A stretch of 64,000 nucleotides of DNA from Planococcus citri (lineage: Eukaryota; Arthropoda; Insecta; Hemiptera; Pseudococcidae). The notes under the pieces were generated by a model. The model did not search any database and was not told the origin of the DNA. It was given only the letters and a program-made list of their open reading frames with translations. Location: assembly GCF_950023065.1 (NCBI RefSeq), contig NC_088680.1:69167350-69231349 (forward strand), read 5' to 3'. The first letter of the stretch is position 1; each line of letters starts with the position of its first letter. Made by a program: the position numbers and the translations under genes. Positions 11,609 through 23,575 of this stretch are shown here, one piece after another.

Positions 11609-11711
11609 TGTGGCAACACTGCTTACCTACCTATAGGTAATGTATCGTACATGTATGTATCTTATCTCAAATACATCATTCCTACTTTGTACTCTCACTG
11701 AATACGCTACA
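11609..11711 (+). repeat. 3' LTR of mag-like element
   Basis: A 103-bp copy of 7115-7217 with one visible difference (T for C in GAATACGCTACA), followed by the TAGGT target duplication. Confidence 0.93.
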
Positions 11712-13330
11712 TAGGTAATTGTCAAAAACTGGTTGCTAAATGCAAACCAATGAACCGGTTTCAAAATGTGGTTAGACAGAATTGTGTAATTTTTCACGCT
11801 CTAATACAACTTTTGTTTCAAGCTTTTTCCTCGATATCCTATTTTTGGGTAATTTTTGATAACTGGTTGCCATTTAATGAACCGGTTTCAAAATCTGATC
11901 AGTGAAAATGGCTTGATTTTTCACACTCTACAACTTTTGTTTCAAGATTTTTTCTCCATCTCCAACTTTTAGTTCATTGTCAAAAACTGGTTGCTAAACG
12001 CGAAGGAACCAATGAACCGGTTTCAAAATCAGATCAGCTAAAATGGTACAATTTTTACGCTCTACAACTTTTGTTTCAAGCTTTTTTCTCTATCTACAAT
12101 TTTTAAGTAATTGTCAAAAACTGGTTGCTAAATGTAAACCAATGAACCGGTTTCAAAATGTGGTTAGACAGAATTGTGTAATTTTTCACGCTCTACAACT
12201 TTCGTTTCAAGCTTTTTCTCAATTTTTAATTTTTAGCTAATTTTTGCTAACTGGTTGCAAATTAATGAACCAGTTTCAAAATGCGATCTCTGAAAAGGTT
12301 TGAGTTTTTCACACTCTACAACTGTTGTTTCCAGCTTTTTTCGCTATCTACAATTTTTAGGTAATTGTTGAAAACTGGTTGCTATAAATGCAAACAAATG
12401 AACCGGTTTCAAAATGTGGTTAGACAGAATTTTGCAATTTTTCATGCTCCACAACTTTCGTTTCAAGCTTTTTTCTCGATCTCCAATTTTCAGCTAATTT
12501 TTGTCAACTGGTTGCAAATTAATGAACCGGTTTCAAAATCCAATCAGCGAAAAGGTTCGCTCTAAAACTCATGTTTCAAACTTTTTTTCTCCATCTCAAA
12601 CTTTTAGGTAATTGTCAAAAACTGGTTGCTGAATGCGTACCAATGAACCAGTTTCAAAATCTGATCAGTGAAAATGGTTCAATTTTTCACGCTCTACAAC
12701 TTTTGTTTCAAGTTTTTTCTCTATTTACAATTTTTATGAAATTGTCGAAAACTGGTTGCTAAATGCAAACCAATGAACCGGTTTCAAAATGTGGTAAGAC
12801 AGAATTGTGTAATTTTTCATGCCCTACAACTCTTGTTTCAAGCTTTTTTCTCGATATCCTATTTCTGCGTGATTTTTGATAACTGGTTGAAAATTAATGA
12901 ACCGGTTTCAAAATCTGATCAGTGAAAATGGTTCAATTTTTCACGCTCTACAACTTTTGACTTCTAACTTTTTTCTCCATCTTCAACTTTTATTTGATTG
13001 TCAAAAACTGGTTGCTAAATGCGAACCAATGAACCATTTTCAAAATGTGATTGAACAGAATTGTGTAATTTTTCATGCCCCACAACTTTTGTTTCAAGCT
13101 TTTTTCTCGATCTCCAATTTTTAAGTAATTTTTGATAACTGGTTGCAAATTAATGAACCGGTTTCAAAGCAAAAAGGTTCGATTTTTCACGCTCATACAA
13201 CTTTTGTTCAAAGCTTTTTTCATTATATACAATTTTTGGGCATTTTTTGGTAACTGGTTGCAAATTATTGAACTTGTTTCAAAAAATTCATATCAAATTT
13301 TTGTCGGCTTAGTGTGTAGAATACATTGCG
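11712..13330 (+). repeat. 124-bp satellite array, unit 1, right part
   Basis: Continuation of the array at 6605-7114 with about a dozen diverged monomers. Two monomer types alternate irregularly, one with GTGGTTAGACAGAATTGTG and one with CTGATCAGTGAAAATGG after GGTTTCAAAAT. Short frames here repeat the same translated phrase and are not genes. Confidence 0.9.
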
Positions 13331-14300
13331 CCAATAAAAACCGGTTCTAATTTTTTTGGCCAAACTGGTTTTTCAATTTGTGGAACACACTGTGCATGGG
13401 CCTGAAATTTCCAATTTCCCTTTTGAATGCCTTTATTTTTCCCTACTCAACGCCGCTCCATTCATTTCGCCAGCTCTTTCCACTTAGAAATAAAAGCCAC
13501 TGAGCACTACTTTTGTGTCACACTGTAGGTATGTATACCCTGAACACGAATCCTCGGTGTTCCCCTAATTGCGGATTTTAGAACTCCAAATTAGAGGTTT
13601 CTGGGGTATTCCCCTGTACTTCTCCAAATTACGGTCCCAGACCAAAAATAGGGTCCATAAGTTGTTCTATGTCAAATTTCCCATCAAATGACCCATGAAC
13701 CAACTTCGTCCCCCTTAGAGGGATGGACCTACAGTGAAATTAGAATTGAATCTGAAACGCGCGCGCATGAGGGGAAGCTGAATTTTTGTATGCTGGTCTA
13801 TTTTAGTACCCTGAACACAATAAATCCGTGGAGTTCCCACCTGTCCCCAGTTAACTGTCCCCTAAATGTGGATTTTAGCCTCCCAATGAGGCTTCGTAGG
13901 GTTCTTCACCCATACCTCCCCAAATTGCAATCCTATAGCCCAAAAATGGGGTCCATGAAAGTTGTTCTACGTAAAATTTCCCATCAGATGACCTATGAAC
14001 CAAAAATTAGAAATGATATTTTAAAAATATTCTTAGCTTTCAATTCCCCTCCCTCAGAAATTTTCAAAATTTTTGGTTTACGTCCTCCACTTGGGACCTC
14101 TTTTTATTTGAGAGCAAAAATGTCATCAGAATTGAGTTTAGGTGGTCAAAAAACGTAAGTATTATAATTTGATACTCCATACAAAAACTTTCAAAATTTT
14201 CAGTTTACTCCTCCCCCCGGGGGGGCCCTTCTCATCTGAGAACAAAAATATCATCAGAATTGAATTCTGGGTGGTCAAAAAACATAGGTATATTTTGATA
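13331..14300 (+). other. Duplicated inter-gene spacer, unit 1
   Basis: No gene seen. The stretch matches 41750-42690 (unit 2) closely, and its first part matches 51040-51250 (unit 3). It contains degenerate copies of blocks such as CCTGAACACGAATCC and GTGGTCAAAAAAC. The 156-aa frame at 13688-14158 is not kept intact in unit 2 and is rejected. Confidence 0.7.
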
Positions 14301-15596
14301 TAGACTATATTCTAACCCTCAAAAAAGCGATTCTGTAAATCAAATCGGGAATGTGAAATGTTTTGGGCGGAAAATGGGCTTACGGACGAGCTCTTGCTAA
14401 AAATGCAATTTCCCCAGCGCTGGACCCGCTTATTTTCGAGATTTGGGGCCAATTTTGGGTCCGTAAATCATTCGAGGAATGTGTGGGGAAATTGCATTTT
14501 TGGGTAGTGTTGGTATCGTAGATGAGAAATGTGCAATTTCCCCAACCCCCCAGGCGCTTATTTTGGGCTCACCCCCCTTTCAAAATTTCGACTTTCCAAT
14601 AAAAATTCATTGAAATACGAGAAATTTACACTTTCGGATGAAATTTTGTATACTAACTAAGGAAGGCATGAAGAAATCATATCTGGCGAGTTTTGGTTTT
14701 TGCAGGCCCCAATTGGGGTTGCAGGAGCACCCCCACCCCCAATTTTGAAGTTGGGGTAAAATGTCGATATTGGTGTCGTTTTCGTATGAAACGACCACGC
14801 CGATGACGAATATGAAGTCAGATTTGAGACTGCACCTCTCAGTACCCGCAATGAGTGGATATAATACTTGTGAAAATGTAATCGAGTCATTCGTCATTCC
14901 ACATCAATTCGACCAAGAAGTTGAAAGGGGGGGGGGTCGGCGATTTCTTTGAAAATGTTCCTGTGGAAATACCTTCCGAAGGGATGACCAATGGCGCAAA
15001 TTGCAGCCCTCTACCCCTTGTTCAATGGCTGCTAGGGGGTGTAAAAAATTTCAGTGAACTTGAAATATCATCCATTTCAGCAGTGGATTACTAGGTAACC
15101 ACGATACTTACTAAAATGGAACTTTTCCCAATAGTTAAGAGGTTTTGAAAGGTTTTTTGGTGTTTGAGTGATATCATAAAAATCAGTGTTGCCAATTTTT
15201 TTCATACGAAAGATTAGCTCGAAAAGTTTCAAAACGTAGTTTTCTTATCGTTCTGACTCTCAAAAATTAGGGAAAAAAATATATATTATGGACAACTTTT
15301 CATGCTGAACAACATATTAAGAAATTGGGATGGCATTATTTCGTAAAGTCGATTTTAAAAAATTGAAAGTTTGTGAAAAATGCGATCGATTTTTTGATTT
15401 GAAACATGAAAAAAAGTTTTGATTGGTGAAGTGGACCCATTTGACCTTTATTTACACATCCATTTAAAAAAATCATTATTTTTGCTATGAGTGTAATTTT
15501 TATCAAATTTTTCATGAAATACGTCGGAAAGAGGTCACTATAAGACAACTAAATGAATTTTAACTTAAAAACTTTGTTTGATGTTTGGAATTGAAA
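14301..15596. mobile_element. Fold-back element FB3, left arm
   Basis: The outer end is TAGACTATATTCTAACCC. The arm is mirrored by 32476-33809; the two were one element of about 2.6 kb before the large LTR retrotransposon inserted near its centre. Unit 2 has an empty site near 42689, where TTTTGATACTCCACTCG is uninterrupted. Mirrored arms encode identical 96-aa frames (14607-14897 and 33204-33494), which shows high arm identity rather than a gene. Confidence 0.85.
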
Positions 15597-16115
15597 TGTT
15601 AGACTGAGACTTATGCCTATGTCCGGAAACTCGTAATATTAGAGTATTTAACCCTTCTATTTCGGGTAACACTGATTGGTACAGTCGCGAAAGAGGTTTA
15701 GCAGCATCTTTTGCGACTGGACCAATTCGCAGTTCATCAACGGTTGTCCGCGAATCGCCAAGTTAATGTGCCTTTTAGTCTTTGTGTCCTCCGGGTCCAA
15801 GTTAAAAGTTATTTCGTAGAATTAATTAGTGTATTTAAGTGATCCCTCCAAATTTGTACAATATTTTCCCTATTTCGCACGAGTTCGTGGTGCATTTTAT
15901 GAATAATTATCGATTATTGACGTGTATTTCTGTGTGATTAAACTCAAATATAACGAATTTCGTCACGTATTCGTGTACTCTTTGTTAATTTATTATATTC
16001 GTCGTGTGTAAGGTACTTTTCGGTACTGTGTAGGTGAGCTGGGGTAAGTACTTATTTTATGCCAACTTGCTTTATTCGTCATACCTTTCATACGTGCAAT
16101 TATATTATTTTATCA
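15597..16115 (+). repeat. 5' LTR of giant element
   Basis: A 519-bp repeat running from TGTTAGACTGAG to TATTTTATCA, the same as 31957-32475. It includes two splice-donor-like sites (see 16033-16050). No convincing TATA box or AATAAA signal was found in it. Confidence 0.95.
16033..16050 (+). promoter_or_regulatory. Candidate splice donors in LTR/leader
   Basis: AGGTGAGC (GT at 16034-16035) and GGGGTAAGTA (GT at 16044-16045) both match the donor consensus. Either could feed subgenomic mRNAs for the downstream accessory genes, as retroviruses and errantiviruses do. This is inference; the same sites exist in the 3' LTR. Confidence 0.4.
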
Positions 16116-16116
16116 T

Positions 16117-16130
16117 TGGCGCCTGACGAG
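16117..16130 (+). other. Putative primer-binding site, giant element
   Basis: TGGCGCCTGACGAG starts two bases after the LTR end. TGG matches a tRNA CCA end; the primer tRNA is not identified. Confidence 0.7.
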
Positions 16131-16571
16131 AATTTTTTCTTGCATGCAAAAAGTTCAAGTGCTTTCCATTACGGAATTTGCGCCTGTTAAAGTGTTTAAT
16201 TTTTAAACTTATATCCGCGAAGCGCTTTTTATAATACGTTGCATTTGTTATCTACGTGTATTTCAGGGCAAATCCCGGAAATTCGCGTAAATTTTGTGCA
16301 TTTTAAGGCGCGAATCGTCGAGTTTGAAAAAGCGCGGGAAACCGCTCGTCTGAACTCGATTCACCTCGTCACGCTTGATTGCCAACCCTTCGCGGTTGCT
16401 ACGAGGTAGACTTGCCCTTGAACAAGTCGTAAAAACGCGCATTCGCGAACCGAGTGGAGTTTGCCGGCACATTCCATTCAAACCCTTTATTTTTTCTTAC
16501 AGTAGCTCGTTTAGAGCAATTAAAAAAGTCGTAAAATCGTTTGTCAAGTAAATTCTTTGGAATTTAACGAC
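16131..16571 (+). other. 5' untranslated leader of giant element
   Basis: About 440 bp between the primer-binding site and the gag ATG. No long ORF. It would hold any packaging signal; nothing specific is recognised. Confidence 0.55.
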
Positions 16572-18644
16572 ATGTCGACCCTAAAAGATCGTTTGAGAAA
16601 TCAGCCGCGGCGTAGCCTAAATGAAAAGGATTTGCAACGACCACCGCCTAGTAGCTCGAAGCCGCAAACCAAAAACAAGAAAAAGGTAACTGCCGCACCC
16701 TCGATAATAAACTTAAGTACGCTTCACGAATTGGACGATCCGTTCACCGACGATGGAAGCGATCTACCTGTGAGTGAGGAAGAGTTAATGGACCCTCCCA
16801 CAATGCCACCCAGCGAGGTAGAAGTCGACCACATTACTGAAAGATTGAAATATACCTGGCGATATATCGATGGCCATTTTAGGAAAACCCTAAAAAATCA
16901 AGAAATGATGAAGGATAAAATCAACGACATCGACGCATCAGCGCAACAAGCCAATAACATGGCAGCTAATGCATTACAAATTGCAGGAAAAGCTCAGCGT
17001 AGAGCCGAATCGAACAATGATGAAATCCAAACAATCAAGGCACGGCAAGACGAACAGGCCACCCGAAACGAAAATCGGTTTCGATCACTAAGAAGAAAAA
17101 CGGATGATCATGAAAGAGACATCGATACACTAGAAACTGATGTACGTGGTATTCGTGGCCAATTAGCTGAGCACGTGCAAGTACTCGCGGAAGAAACGCA
17201 AACCACTGAACACGTCGCGCAAAAGGTCAATACACTCGAACAAAGAGTCAACAACGCACCGAATGCGCCAGGAGGTAGTCGTCAGCCGAATAAGATCGAT
17301 GTTATGTTGCTCAAAGCATCGAATATCATATTCTCGGAACAAAACCGTTTATTTCCTCACGATTTCATACAACGTTTTGAGCATTTCACTGATGCAACTA
17401 ATGCGCCCGATGCGCATAAAGCACACGTATTTACAACGGTAGTAACTACGTATGACCGCGAAGCGTGGATGACTACTCTCTGCCCAAATGATTCGTATGA
17501 TAATACGAAGAAGAGTTTCCTCCAATTTTATTGGAACGAACGGGCTCAAGATAGACTTGAAATGGCGTGTAATAATTACGACTGTGCGACAAGTCTACAA
17601 GATTTAATCGGTCAACTAATTCGGTTTACAATTGCATTGAGCCACACTGATCGTCGTGGCATGCAATACATCATTCGCGCAATTTCGGTAAAACTACCAC
17701 CCGCCTATCAAATGATGGTACAAGATCAAAACCAAACGTTGGAGCAATTCATTGCAAAACTACGTGAATTGGCTGGCATTAAAGTCGATTTCGCGAAACA
17801 TCGACGTGTACGTATCGTACCGATGCAAGCGAAACCCAAACCATTTCCAGAATGGCAAATGCAACGACACATATTCATGCAAGGACCAGTACCACGCTGG
17901 ATGCAACCGAACTTGGTTCATACAAGACCATTATTACCAATGCTAATGCCACCCCCTGGACAACAACCACCGACGTTTCCAACCCCCCAAGCTATAGGAC
18001 AATCCGTCCAAGGAAACAATGGAAATCAGCAACAGGGACAGAGACCTAGATTCCCGCAAAACGCACGATTGCAGCCAAATTTTCGATTTCAGAACCACCC
18101 TAATCGGAATAATTACGCGGCTAACAATAACAACAATAATAATAACACGCAAAACGTATCTACCCCTCCAGCAGTCATAGCATTGCCACCCCCACCGCCG
18201 GCAATCATGCCTGCACAATTTGTAACGATGGGCCCTGACGGGTCGACTCAGCTCGTTCAAAATTTTCAGGTACCAACATCGGGTCAATACTACGAAGATA
18301 ATAATCTAAACATCGATGCAACTAGCCCATATTACGACGAATACTGTCAATACCTATATAACTATTACCAACAATTAGCGACGAATCAAAATAGCCAACC
18401 GGCTACGATAAGTGAATTACCTGAATCAACACAAAAACAAAATGATGCGTTACAAGTTCAATACGCTACGTTACAATTTCCCCAACCTACCGCAACACAC
18501 GTGGATTCGCATGTAAACAATCCCCCCGCTACCGCGTCCACCACCCAACCATCAACGAGTCAAACAAACACACCGAACGCGGCGAATAATTCTACGAATA
18601 CCCCGCCACCCGCCGCTACGCCCGCGGGAAACCAACGAAGCTAG
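16572..18644 (+). CDS. gag: Gag of giant element (690 aa)
   Basis: I chose the ATG at 16572 (context GACATGTC); the frame is open a few codons further upstream but without another ATG. The N-terminal third is charged and rich in alpha-helical, coiled-coil-like sequence. The middle resembles a Ty3-type capsid region, with helices around FSEQNRLFPHDFIQRF and a conserved-looking LRELAG end. The C-terminal third is low complexity, rich in Pro, Gln and Asn, with a poly-Asn run. No CCHC zinc knuckle is present; the basic Asn/Arg-rich tract may bind RNA instead. The TAG stop lies ten bases after a -1 slippery heptamer, so a fraction of ribosomes should continue into pol. Confidence 0.85.
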   Translation: MSTLKDRLRNQPRRSLNEKDLQRPPPSSSKPQTKNKKKVTAAPSIINLSTLHELDDPFTDDGSDLPVSEEELMDPPTMPPSEVEVDHITERLKYTWRYIDGHFRKTLKNQEMMKDKINDIDASAQQANNMAANALQIAGKAQRRAESNNDEIQTIKARQDEQATRNENRFRSLRRKTDDHERDIDTLETDVRGIRGQLAEHVQVLAEETQTTEHVAQKVNTLEQRVNNAPNAPGGSRQPNKIDVMLLKASNIIFSEQNRLFPHDFIQRFEHFTDATNAPDAHKAHVFTTVVTTYDREAWMTTLCPNDSYDNTKKSFLQFYWNERAQDRLEMACNNYDCATSLQDLIGQLIRFTIALSHTDRRGMQYIIRAISVKLPPAYQMMVQDQNQTLEQFIAKLRELAGIKVDFAKHRRVRIVPMQAKPKPFPEWQMQRHIFMQGPVPRWMQPNLVHTRPLLPMLMPPPGQQPPTFPTPQAIGQSVQGNNGNQQQGQRPRFPQNARLQPNFRFQNHPNRNNYAANNNNNNNNTQNVSTPPAVIALPPPPPAIMPAQFVTMGPDGSTQLVQNFQVPTSGQYYEDNNLNIDATSPYYDEYCQYLYNYYQQLATNQNSQPATISELPESTQKQNDALQVQYATLQFPQPTATHVDSHVNNPPATASTTQPSTSQTNTPNAANNSTNTPPPAATPAGNQRS
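18626..18632 (+). promoter_or_regulatory. -1 ribosomal frameshift site (GGGAAAC)
   Basis: G GGA AAC sits in the correct phase in the gag frame (codons begin at 18627 and 18630) and shifts into the pol frame, which is open from 18590. The same heptamer is a known -1 site in simian type D retroviruses. Downstream, ACTG-C-GGGGG (18647-18656) can pair with CCCCCCAGT around 18677-18685 to form a strong stem with one bulge; the 14-nt spacer is slightly longer than usual. Confidence 0.8.
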
Positions 18645-21600
18645 GGACTGCGGGGGAGTCACCTAGTAATGTCTCACCCCCCAGTGCGATATTCGACGAA
18701 TATACCTGGCTTGGAGACAGTTTAGTTCATTACCTTAAACGAGGATCGATTTCACACAAAGTGATAATGGACGAACATCTGCGCGATCAATTAAGTTTAG
18801 AAGAACTATACAAACGTATAGAACCTATTCGAATATACCCAGGAACAAAAGTGGTATTATCAATGGGTCAGATGGAGCTAAATTTTTCTAAAAAACCATA
18901 CGCGGTCGTCGCACGCCAAATCGATAACATCATTAATCTCTTACTCGACACGAAAAAAGTCGAACACATCTTTTTACTAATGCCTTTAGTAAAACCACGT
19001 AAACGTACCGACAAGCCTGTTAGCTTAAATCGGTACATTGCATACCGCGATATGTTCATTAGACTTCTCGATGATAAACGCATCACTTTTTGGCGCCAGC
19101 CGGCGTATGAATTTCTAAAGCAAGAAGTGGTTACATCCGACACAGGTGTAGTTTTTACCAGACCTGCGGTCGACGATAAAAATAACATAATACCTCGACT
19201 CGACAAATTCTACTATGCGAAAGAATTTGATAGGTACTATCCTGAAATGTCGACTTATTCATATTTATTAGAAATGATGACCGCGGCACTCAATAAGTAT
19301 GAAAAAGTTACTCTCGATAATCAAAATGCTAACAAACCGTTATATCGAGAAGAAAGTAAAGGACCATTGAAGAAGTTATTCGCTACGAATCTAAAACTGC
19401 ATGAAAACCCAATGGACGAGAAAATGCCTATCAGCAACTTAATGATGCGTAAATTGGTCCAGATTTTATCGCAAAAAATCGAATGTGATCAAGTAACAGG
19501 TGAATATACGCGTCGTATGGTTTCCCCTGATGGTAGTTCACTGTTTGTGAAAATAATCTACGATCCACCGGCGAAATCTGGTAAATTATCAAAACCTGTG
19601 AATATGGAAAATATTCAAATCAAGAAACGTGTACATATAAAAGGTACTAACGGTGACGTAACGATGTCAGATGACGAGTCCGATGAGGACACAATCAAAA
19701 CTACAGAAACAATTGACAAAATCGGGCCTAAAGTTTTAGGTGTCAATTATGTAGATTCGATCGACTATGCGCATACAAAGAAAGATCCACCTACGAATGA
19801 AACTCAAATGCAACCGATGACAAAAGATCAATTTATCGATCATTCCACCGTAGACCCAATATGCGTAATACCCGTAATGATAGGGTTACAACCACTTGCT
19901 ATTCAATTAGATAGCGGTGCTCTACCTAATGTCATCTCGAAACCAGTAGTCGAATACATCACACGTCAACATCCACAATGGATTAAATACATACAATTAC
20001 GACGACCAGTGATGCTGAAAATGGCAGATAATTCTATAGTCAAAACAATGACTCATATCGTCGAGATATGTATGCGTATAGGTACACACTTAATCTATGC
20101 GCCATTCTTCATACTAGATACACCTGCTAAATCGTGTATATTAGGTAGAATATCGATGCGATATTTAGGTATCGAGCCTAAGCTCGAAAAGGGGCACGAT
20201 TATGCAAATTGCAAACCTCGCAACGGGGTACCTTTTAAAATACCCTACCTACGTGAAGACGAATATAGGGATGCTTTGTCTGTCTATCATATCGAAGAAG
20301 ACCCTAATTATCGACACGAGATGATTCATCATTTACATCGACAAACTGGGTACTTTGACCAAGAGTTCGCGAATGAACAAATTTTAGCGCAAGAATTGTA
20401 CAAAAAGAACATGAAAAATGATCTAAATAATTTGGTAATTAAAGGTCGAATTACAGCCGAAACGGCTGAAAATGCGTTCAAAGAGGTCGAAGAATATTGC
20501 GACATATTCAGCAATTCCCCTGGACGCTATATCGGTGAAAAGGTAAATTTTAAGTTCGACGTCGATCCCAAACTGGGACCATGGCGAGGAGAGAAATTCC
20601 GCCCATCGCAAAAAATCATGGAGGCTTTACGACGAACGATAGCTAAAATGTTACGCGAAGGGATTATACGACCGTCTAGGTCTAAATACATAAATACCAT
20701 GGCACCGGTAATAAAGAAAAATGGCGATATACGTTTGTGCCTAGACGCCGACGAACTCAATAAAAAACTTCAACAAGTACTTACCGAACCGAATCCTGTC
20801 GAATGGATAATTTTCGAGAATAAGGGCGATGAACTTTTTTGTACGTTGGATTTTACTGCCGGTTTTTGGCAGCTCGTTTTAGACGAAGCATCGCGGGAAT
20901 TTACCGCTTTTCAGGTATGCGGGCAAGTCTACGAATTTTGCAGATTGCCCTACGGCCTGAAAATATCGAGTGGCGAATTCGTGCATATGATAAATCAGGT
21001 ACTACCTGATATGAAAGGTGTCACGAAATTCGTCGATGATGTAAAGGTATCGGGCGCAACGTTCCGAGAAACTTTGGATCGATTGAAGAAAGTTTTTGAA
21101 GCGATTCGAAAAGCTGGACTTAAACTGAATCCGAATAAAACTCAATTTTTTCGCGAATACGCCGAGCACCTTGGCTTTGTAATTTCAAAAGACGAAGTCG
21201 CGAAGCAAAACGAGAAAATAACGAAGTTTTTGGAATTTGTTCAAAAACACACGAAGAAAGGAAAGTTCGAACTTAAAACGGTCAAGGAAATACTTACCTT
21301 AGTTGGCCTAACTGGTCTTTATCGAAATTTCATACCGAATTATATGCAGATTCTACGACCCATCTACGACCTTACCAAAGGTAACTCCGATAAGGTCACT
21401 TGGGGAGCCGAACAGGCGAAAGCTTTTGAATTATTAAAAGCAGAATACTGCAAAGAATTCAAATTGAAACCACCACCTCAAGAAGGCGATTTATACCTCG
21501 ACACGAGTGTATCTGAAGATGCTATGAATGCAGTATTATTCTACAAAGATAAAGATACAAAGGAAAAACAAATCTGTTTATTCATATCCATTTTATTCGA

Positions 21601-23572
21601 GCCACATCAAAAGAAATTTACGCTGTTCGATCGCGAAACAATGGCTCTCGTTCAAGTTTTGAAAAAAGTTCAGATGTGGGTTATTGGTCGAAAAATACAC
21701 GTACGTAAGAATTTAATGGCAATTGTTAATAAATATCGCGATATGGCTCAATCTCATCGCAAAGCTGCGAGTTGGATAACTTGGCTTAATTGTTTCGATC
21801 TCGAATGGTCGATGGATAAATCAAATAAACGTTTATACGATGTAAAAGCTAAAGAGCTCGAAATTAAAAATTTTTCCACCGAAATTCCACCATATGAAGT
21901 ATATTTTGTCGAAGAAAATATTTCCTTGCTATATAACAAGCTCAATGACATTCCTAAATACCAACACGGTGATGATACTTGCGCAGCGCTTTTTAAAATC
22001 CTAACTACTCATTATAACGACGATGAGAAAAAGGAAATTGAAATAAAAATGCGCCGTGCGAAGAAATTCGCAATACACGATACACAAGTATTCGAAGAAC
22101 GAGTTGAACCAATGGAAATGGATGGTGAGGACATCGCAGCGATGAAACCTATTAAAAAGCCTATGCTAATGAAGCGTTTAGAAAATGGCTCTTTCGTGCC
22201 ATACCTACCTGACTCGCTCTTTTACGATACCGTCGACTATTTGCATCACGCATATGGCCACCTAGGAGCGGCCAAACTAGAAATGGTGTTTCGTAGGATG
22301 TATTACCACCCTAACTCTATGCACTATATAAGAGAAATCTGCAACACATGTATCGTGTGTAAGGTTAACAAAAATTACACGAATCATAAAGTGTTGGAAT
22401 ATGGGCAAATCGAAGCTTATGCAATAGGAGACGTTTTGTCAGTTGACATTTATGGTCCTATTCCCGCCATCACGGGATACCCAAAATACCTACTTGTAGT
22501 AAAAGACATTTTTACTGGGCGTGTATGGTTGCAAACGATGCACCATATTCGACAAATGGACGTTTGTAACGCTATGAAAACGGTGTTGGCTGACATCGAA
22601 CGTAGCGAAATAAATGTCAAGAAAGTAATTACCGATAATGGTTCGCAATTCATAAGTGAATCTTGGTATAAATTACTCGAACACAACGATATAAAAGTCG
22701 CTCATACTAACGCATACAACCCGCAATCCTCTTCGGTAGAGCGAACTATGCGAGTAATTGGCGACAAATTACGTGTGAAATTGAATAAAATTCACAACCC
22801 TCATCAACCTCATACGGGATGGCAATATTTTATTCAACAAATTCAGACCGAAATTAATAATACTCCTACCTCCTTCGGTTTTACCCCCAACGAGGCATGG
22901 GGCAAGCGAGACGATATTAACACAGGGATGCCTCACCGAAGAAAGAAATTTGATTTTCAATTTAAATTGCTCGAATTACGTGAAAATTTGAGTAAGGTCA
23001 AAGCTCCATCTGTAACACTCGCCGACAGTTTTTCCGAAAAGTTAGACCCTAACAAGGATTTAATTCTGGACATGGATAATTACGCGCGCGTAACTGCTGA
23101 TGGTGCTTGCTCCAAGAACGGAGATTTAGACGCTATTGCAGGTATTGGCATCTGCTTTGCGCCAGATTCTATACGAAACGTATCAGATAGGATAATACCT
23201 ACCGACGAATTCCAATTATCGAATAATTTTGCAGAATTGACAGCAATAATCCAGGCGCTGGAAATTCTCAAATTCAACAACGTCAAGAAAGTGAAAATCT
23301 TCTCTGATTCAAATTACGTAGTTAAAGCGTTAAATCATACTGTACATAACTGGCTAAAGAATAAATGGCTCAATGCGCGTAAAAAACCCGTCCATCATCG
23401 TACGCTATTCGAACGAATTTTGGAATTAAGAAAAGCATTCGACAATGTTGAATTCCATCACGTATACGCCCGCAAGTACGAATATACGAATATAATCGCC
23501 GACCATTTGGCCAAAAAGGCCGTGTACACGCTGGAATTAGCAAAATTCCAAGTTGAAAAAATGTCGGATTGA
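18633..23572 (+). CDS. pol: Pol of giant element: PR-RT-(degenerate RH)-IN-RNase H1
   Basis: Expressed as a -1 frameshift product of gag; the first potential start codon in the frame is not needed. Numbering from 18761: protease DSG near residue 383; reverse transcriptase with FVDD near 757-760; an RNase H-like segment at about 910-990 whose third catalytic Asp is replaced (VRKN instead of TDH); integrase with HHCC zinc region (about 1161-1204) and catalytic D...D1292...E1327; then a complete RNase H1-like domain at about 1442-1593 with all four acidic residues (TADGAC, FAELTA, FSDSNY, IADHLA). The D-E spacing is 34, one less than usual. The frame ends in UGA and the integrase C-terminal domain follows in the same frame. 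Confidence 0.9.
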
Positions 23573-23575
23573 CAA
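23570..23575 (+). promoter_or_regulatory. Candidate UGA stop-codon readthrough site
   Basis: TGA followed by CAA ends pol. The downstream frame is the same (23609 minus 18761 is a multiple of three) and has no ATG before the integrase C-terminal domain begins. UGA followed by C is the leakiest stop context known in insects. A point mutation would be the alternative. Confidence 0.6.

Larger units (their letters stand above)
7115..11711 (+). mobile_element. Complete mag-like Ty3/gypsy LTR retrotransposon (4,597 bp)
   Basis: Two 103-bp LTRs (TGTGGC...GCTACA) flank one long gag-pol ORF, with a primer-binding site after the left LTR and a purine tract before the right one. The 5-bp duplication TAGGT (7110-7114 and 11712-11716) interrupts the satellite sequence, so target and insertion are clear. 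The LTRs differ by one base that I can see (C/T eight bases from the end), implying recent insertion. The short LTRs and single ORF resemble the mag / K02A2.6-like group. Confidence 0.95.

Noticed and set aside
6848..13350. Repeated short ORFs with a shared NRFQNV...FHALQLLFQAF phrase
   Set aside because: They are translations of the 124-bp satellite; the same phrase returns in every array and is broken at random.
13688..14158. 156-aa frame in the unit 1 spacer
   Set aside because: The homologous region in unit 2 (about 42110-42560) is not open, so selection on the frame is not supported.
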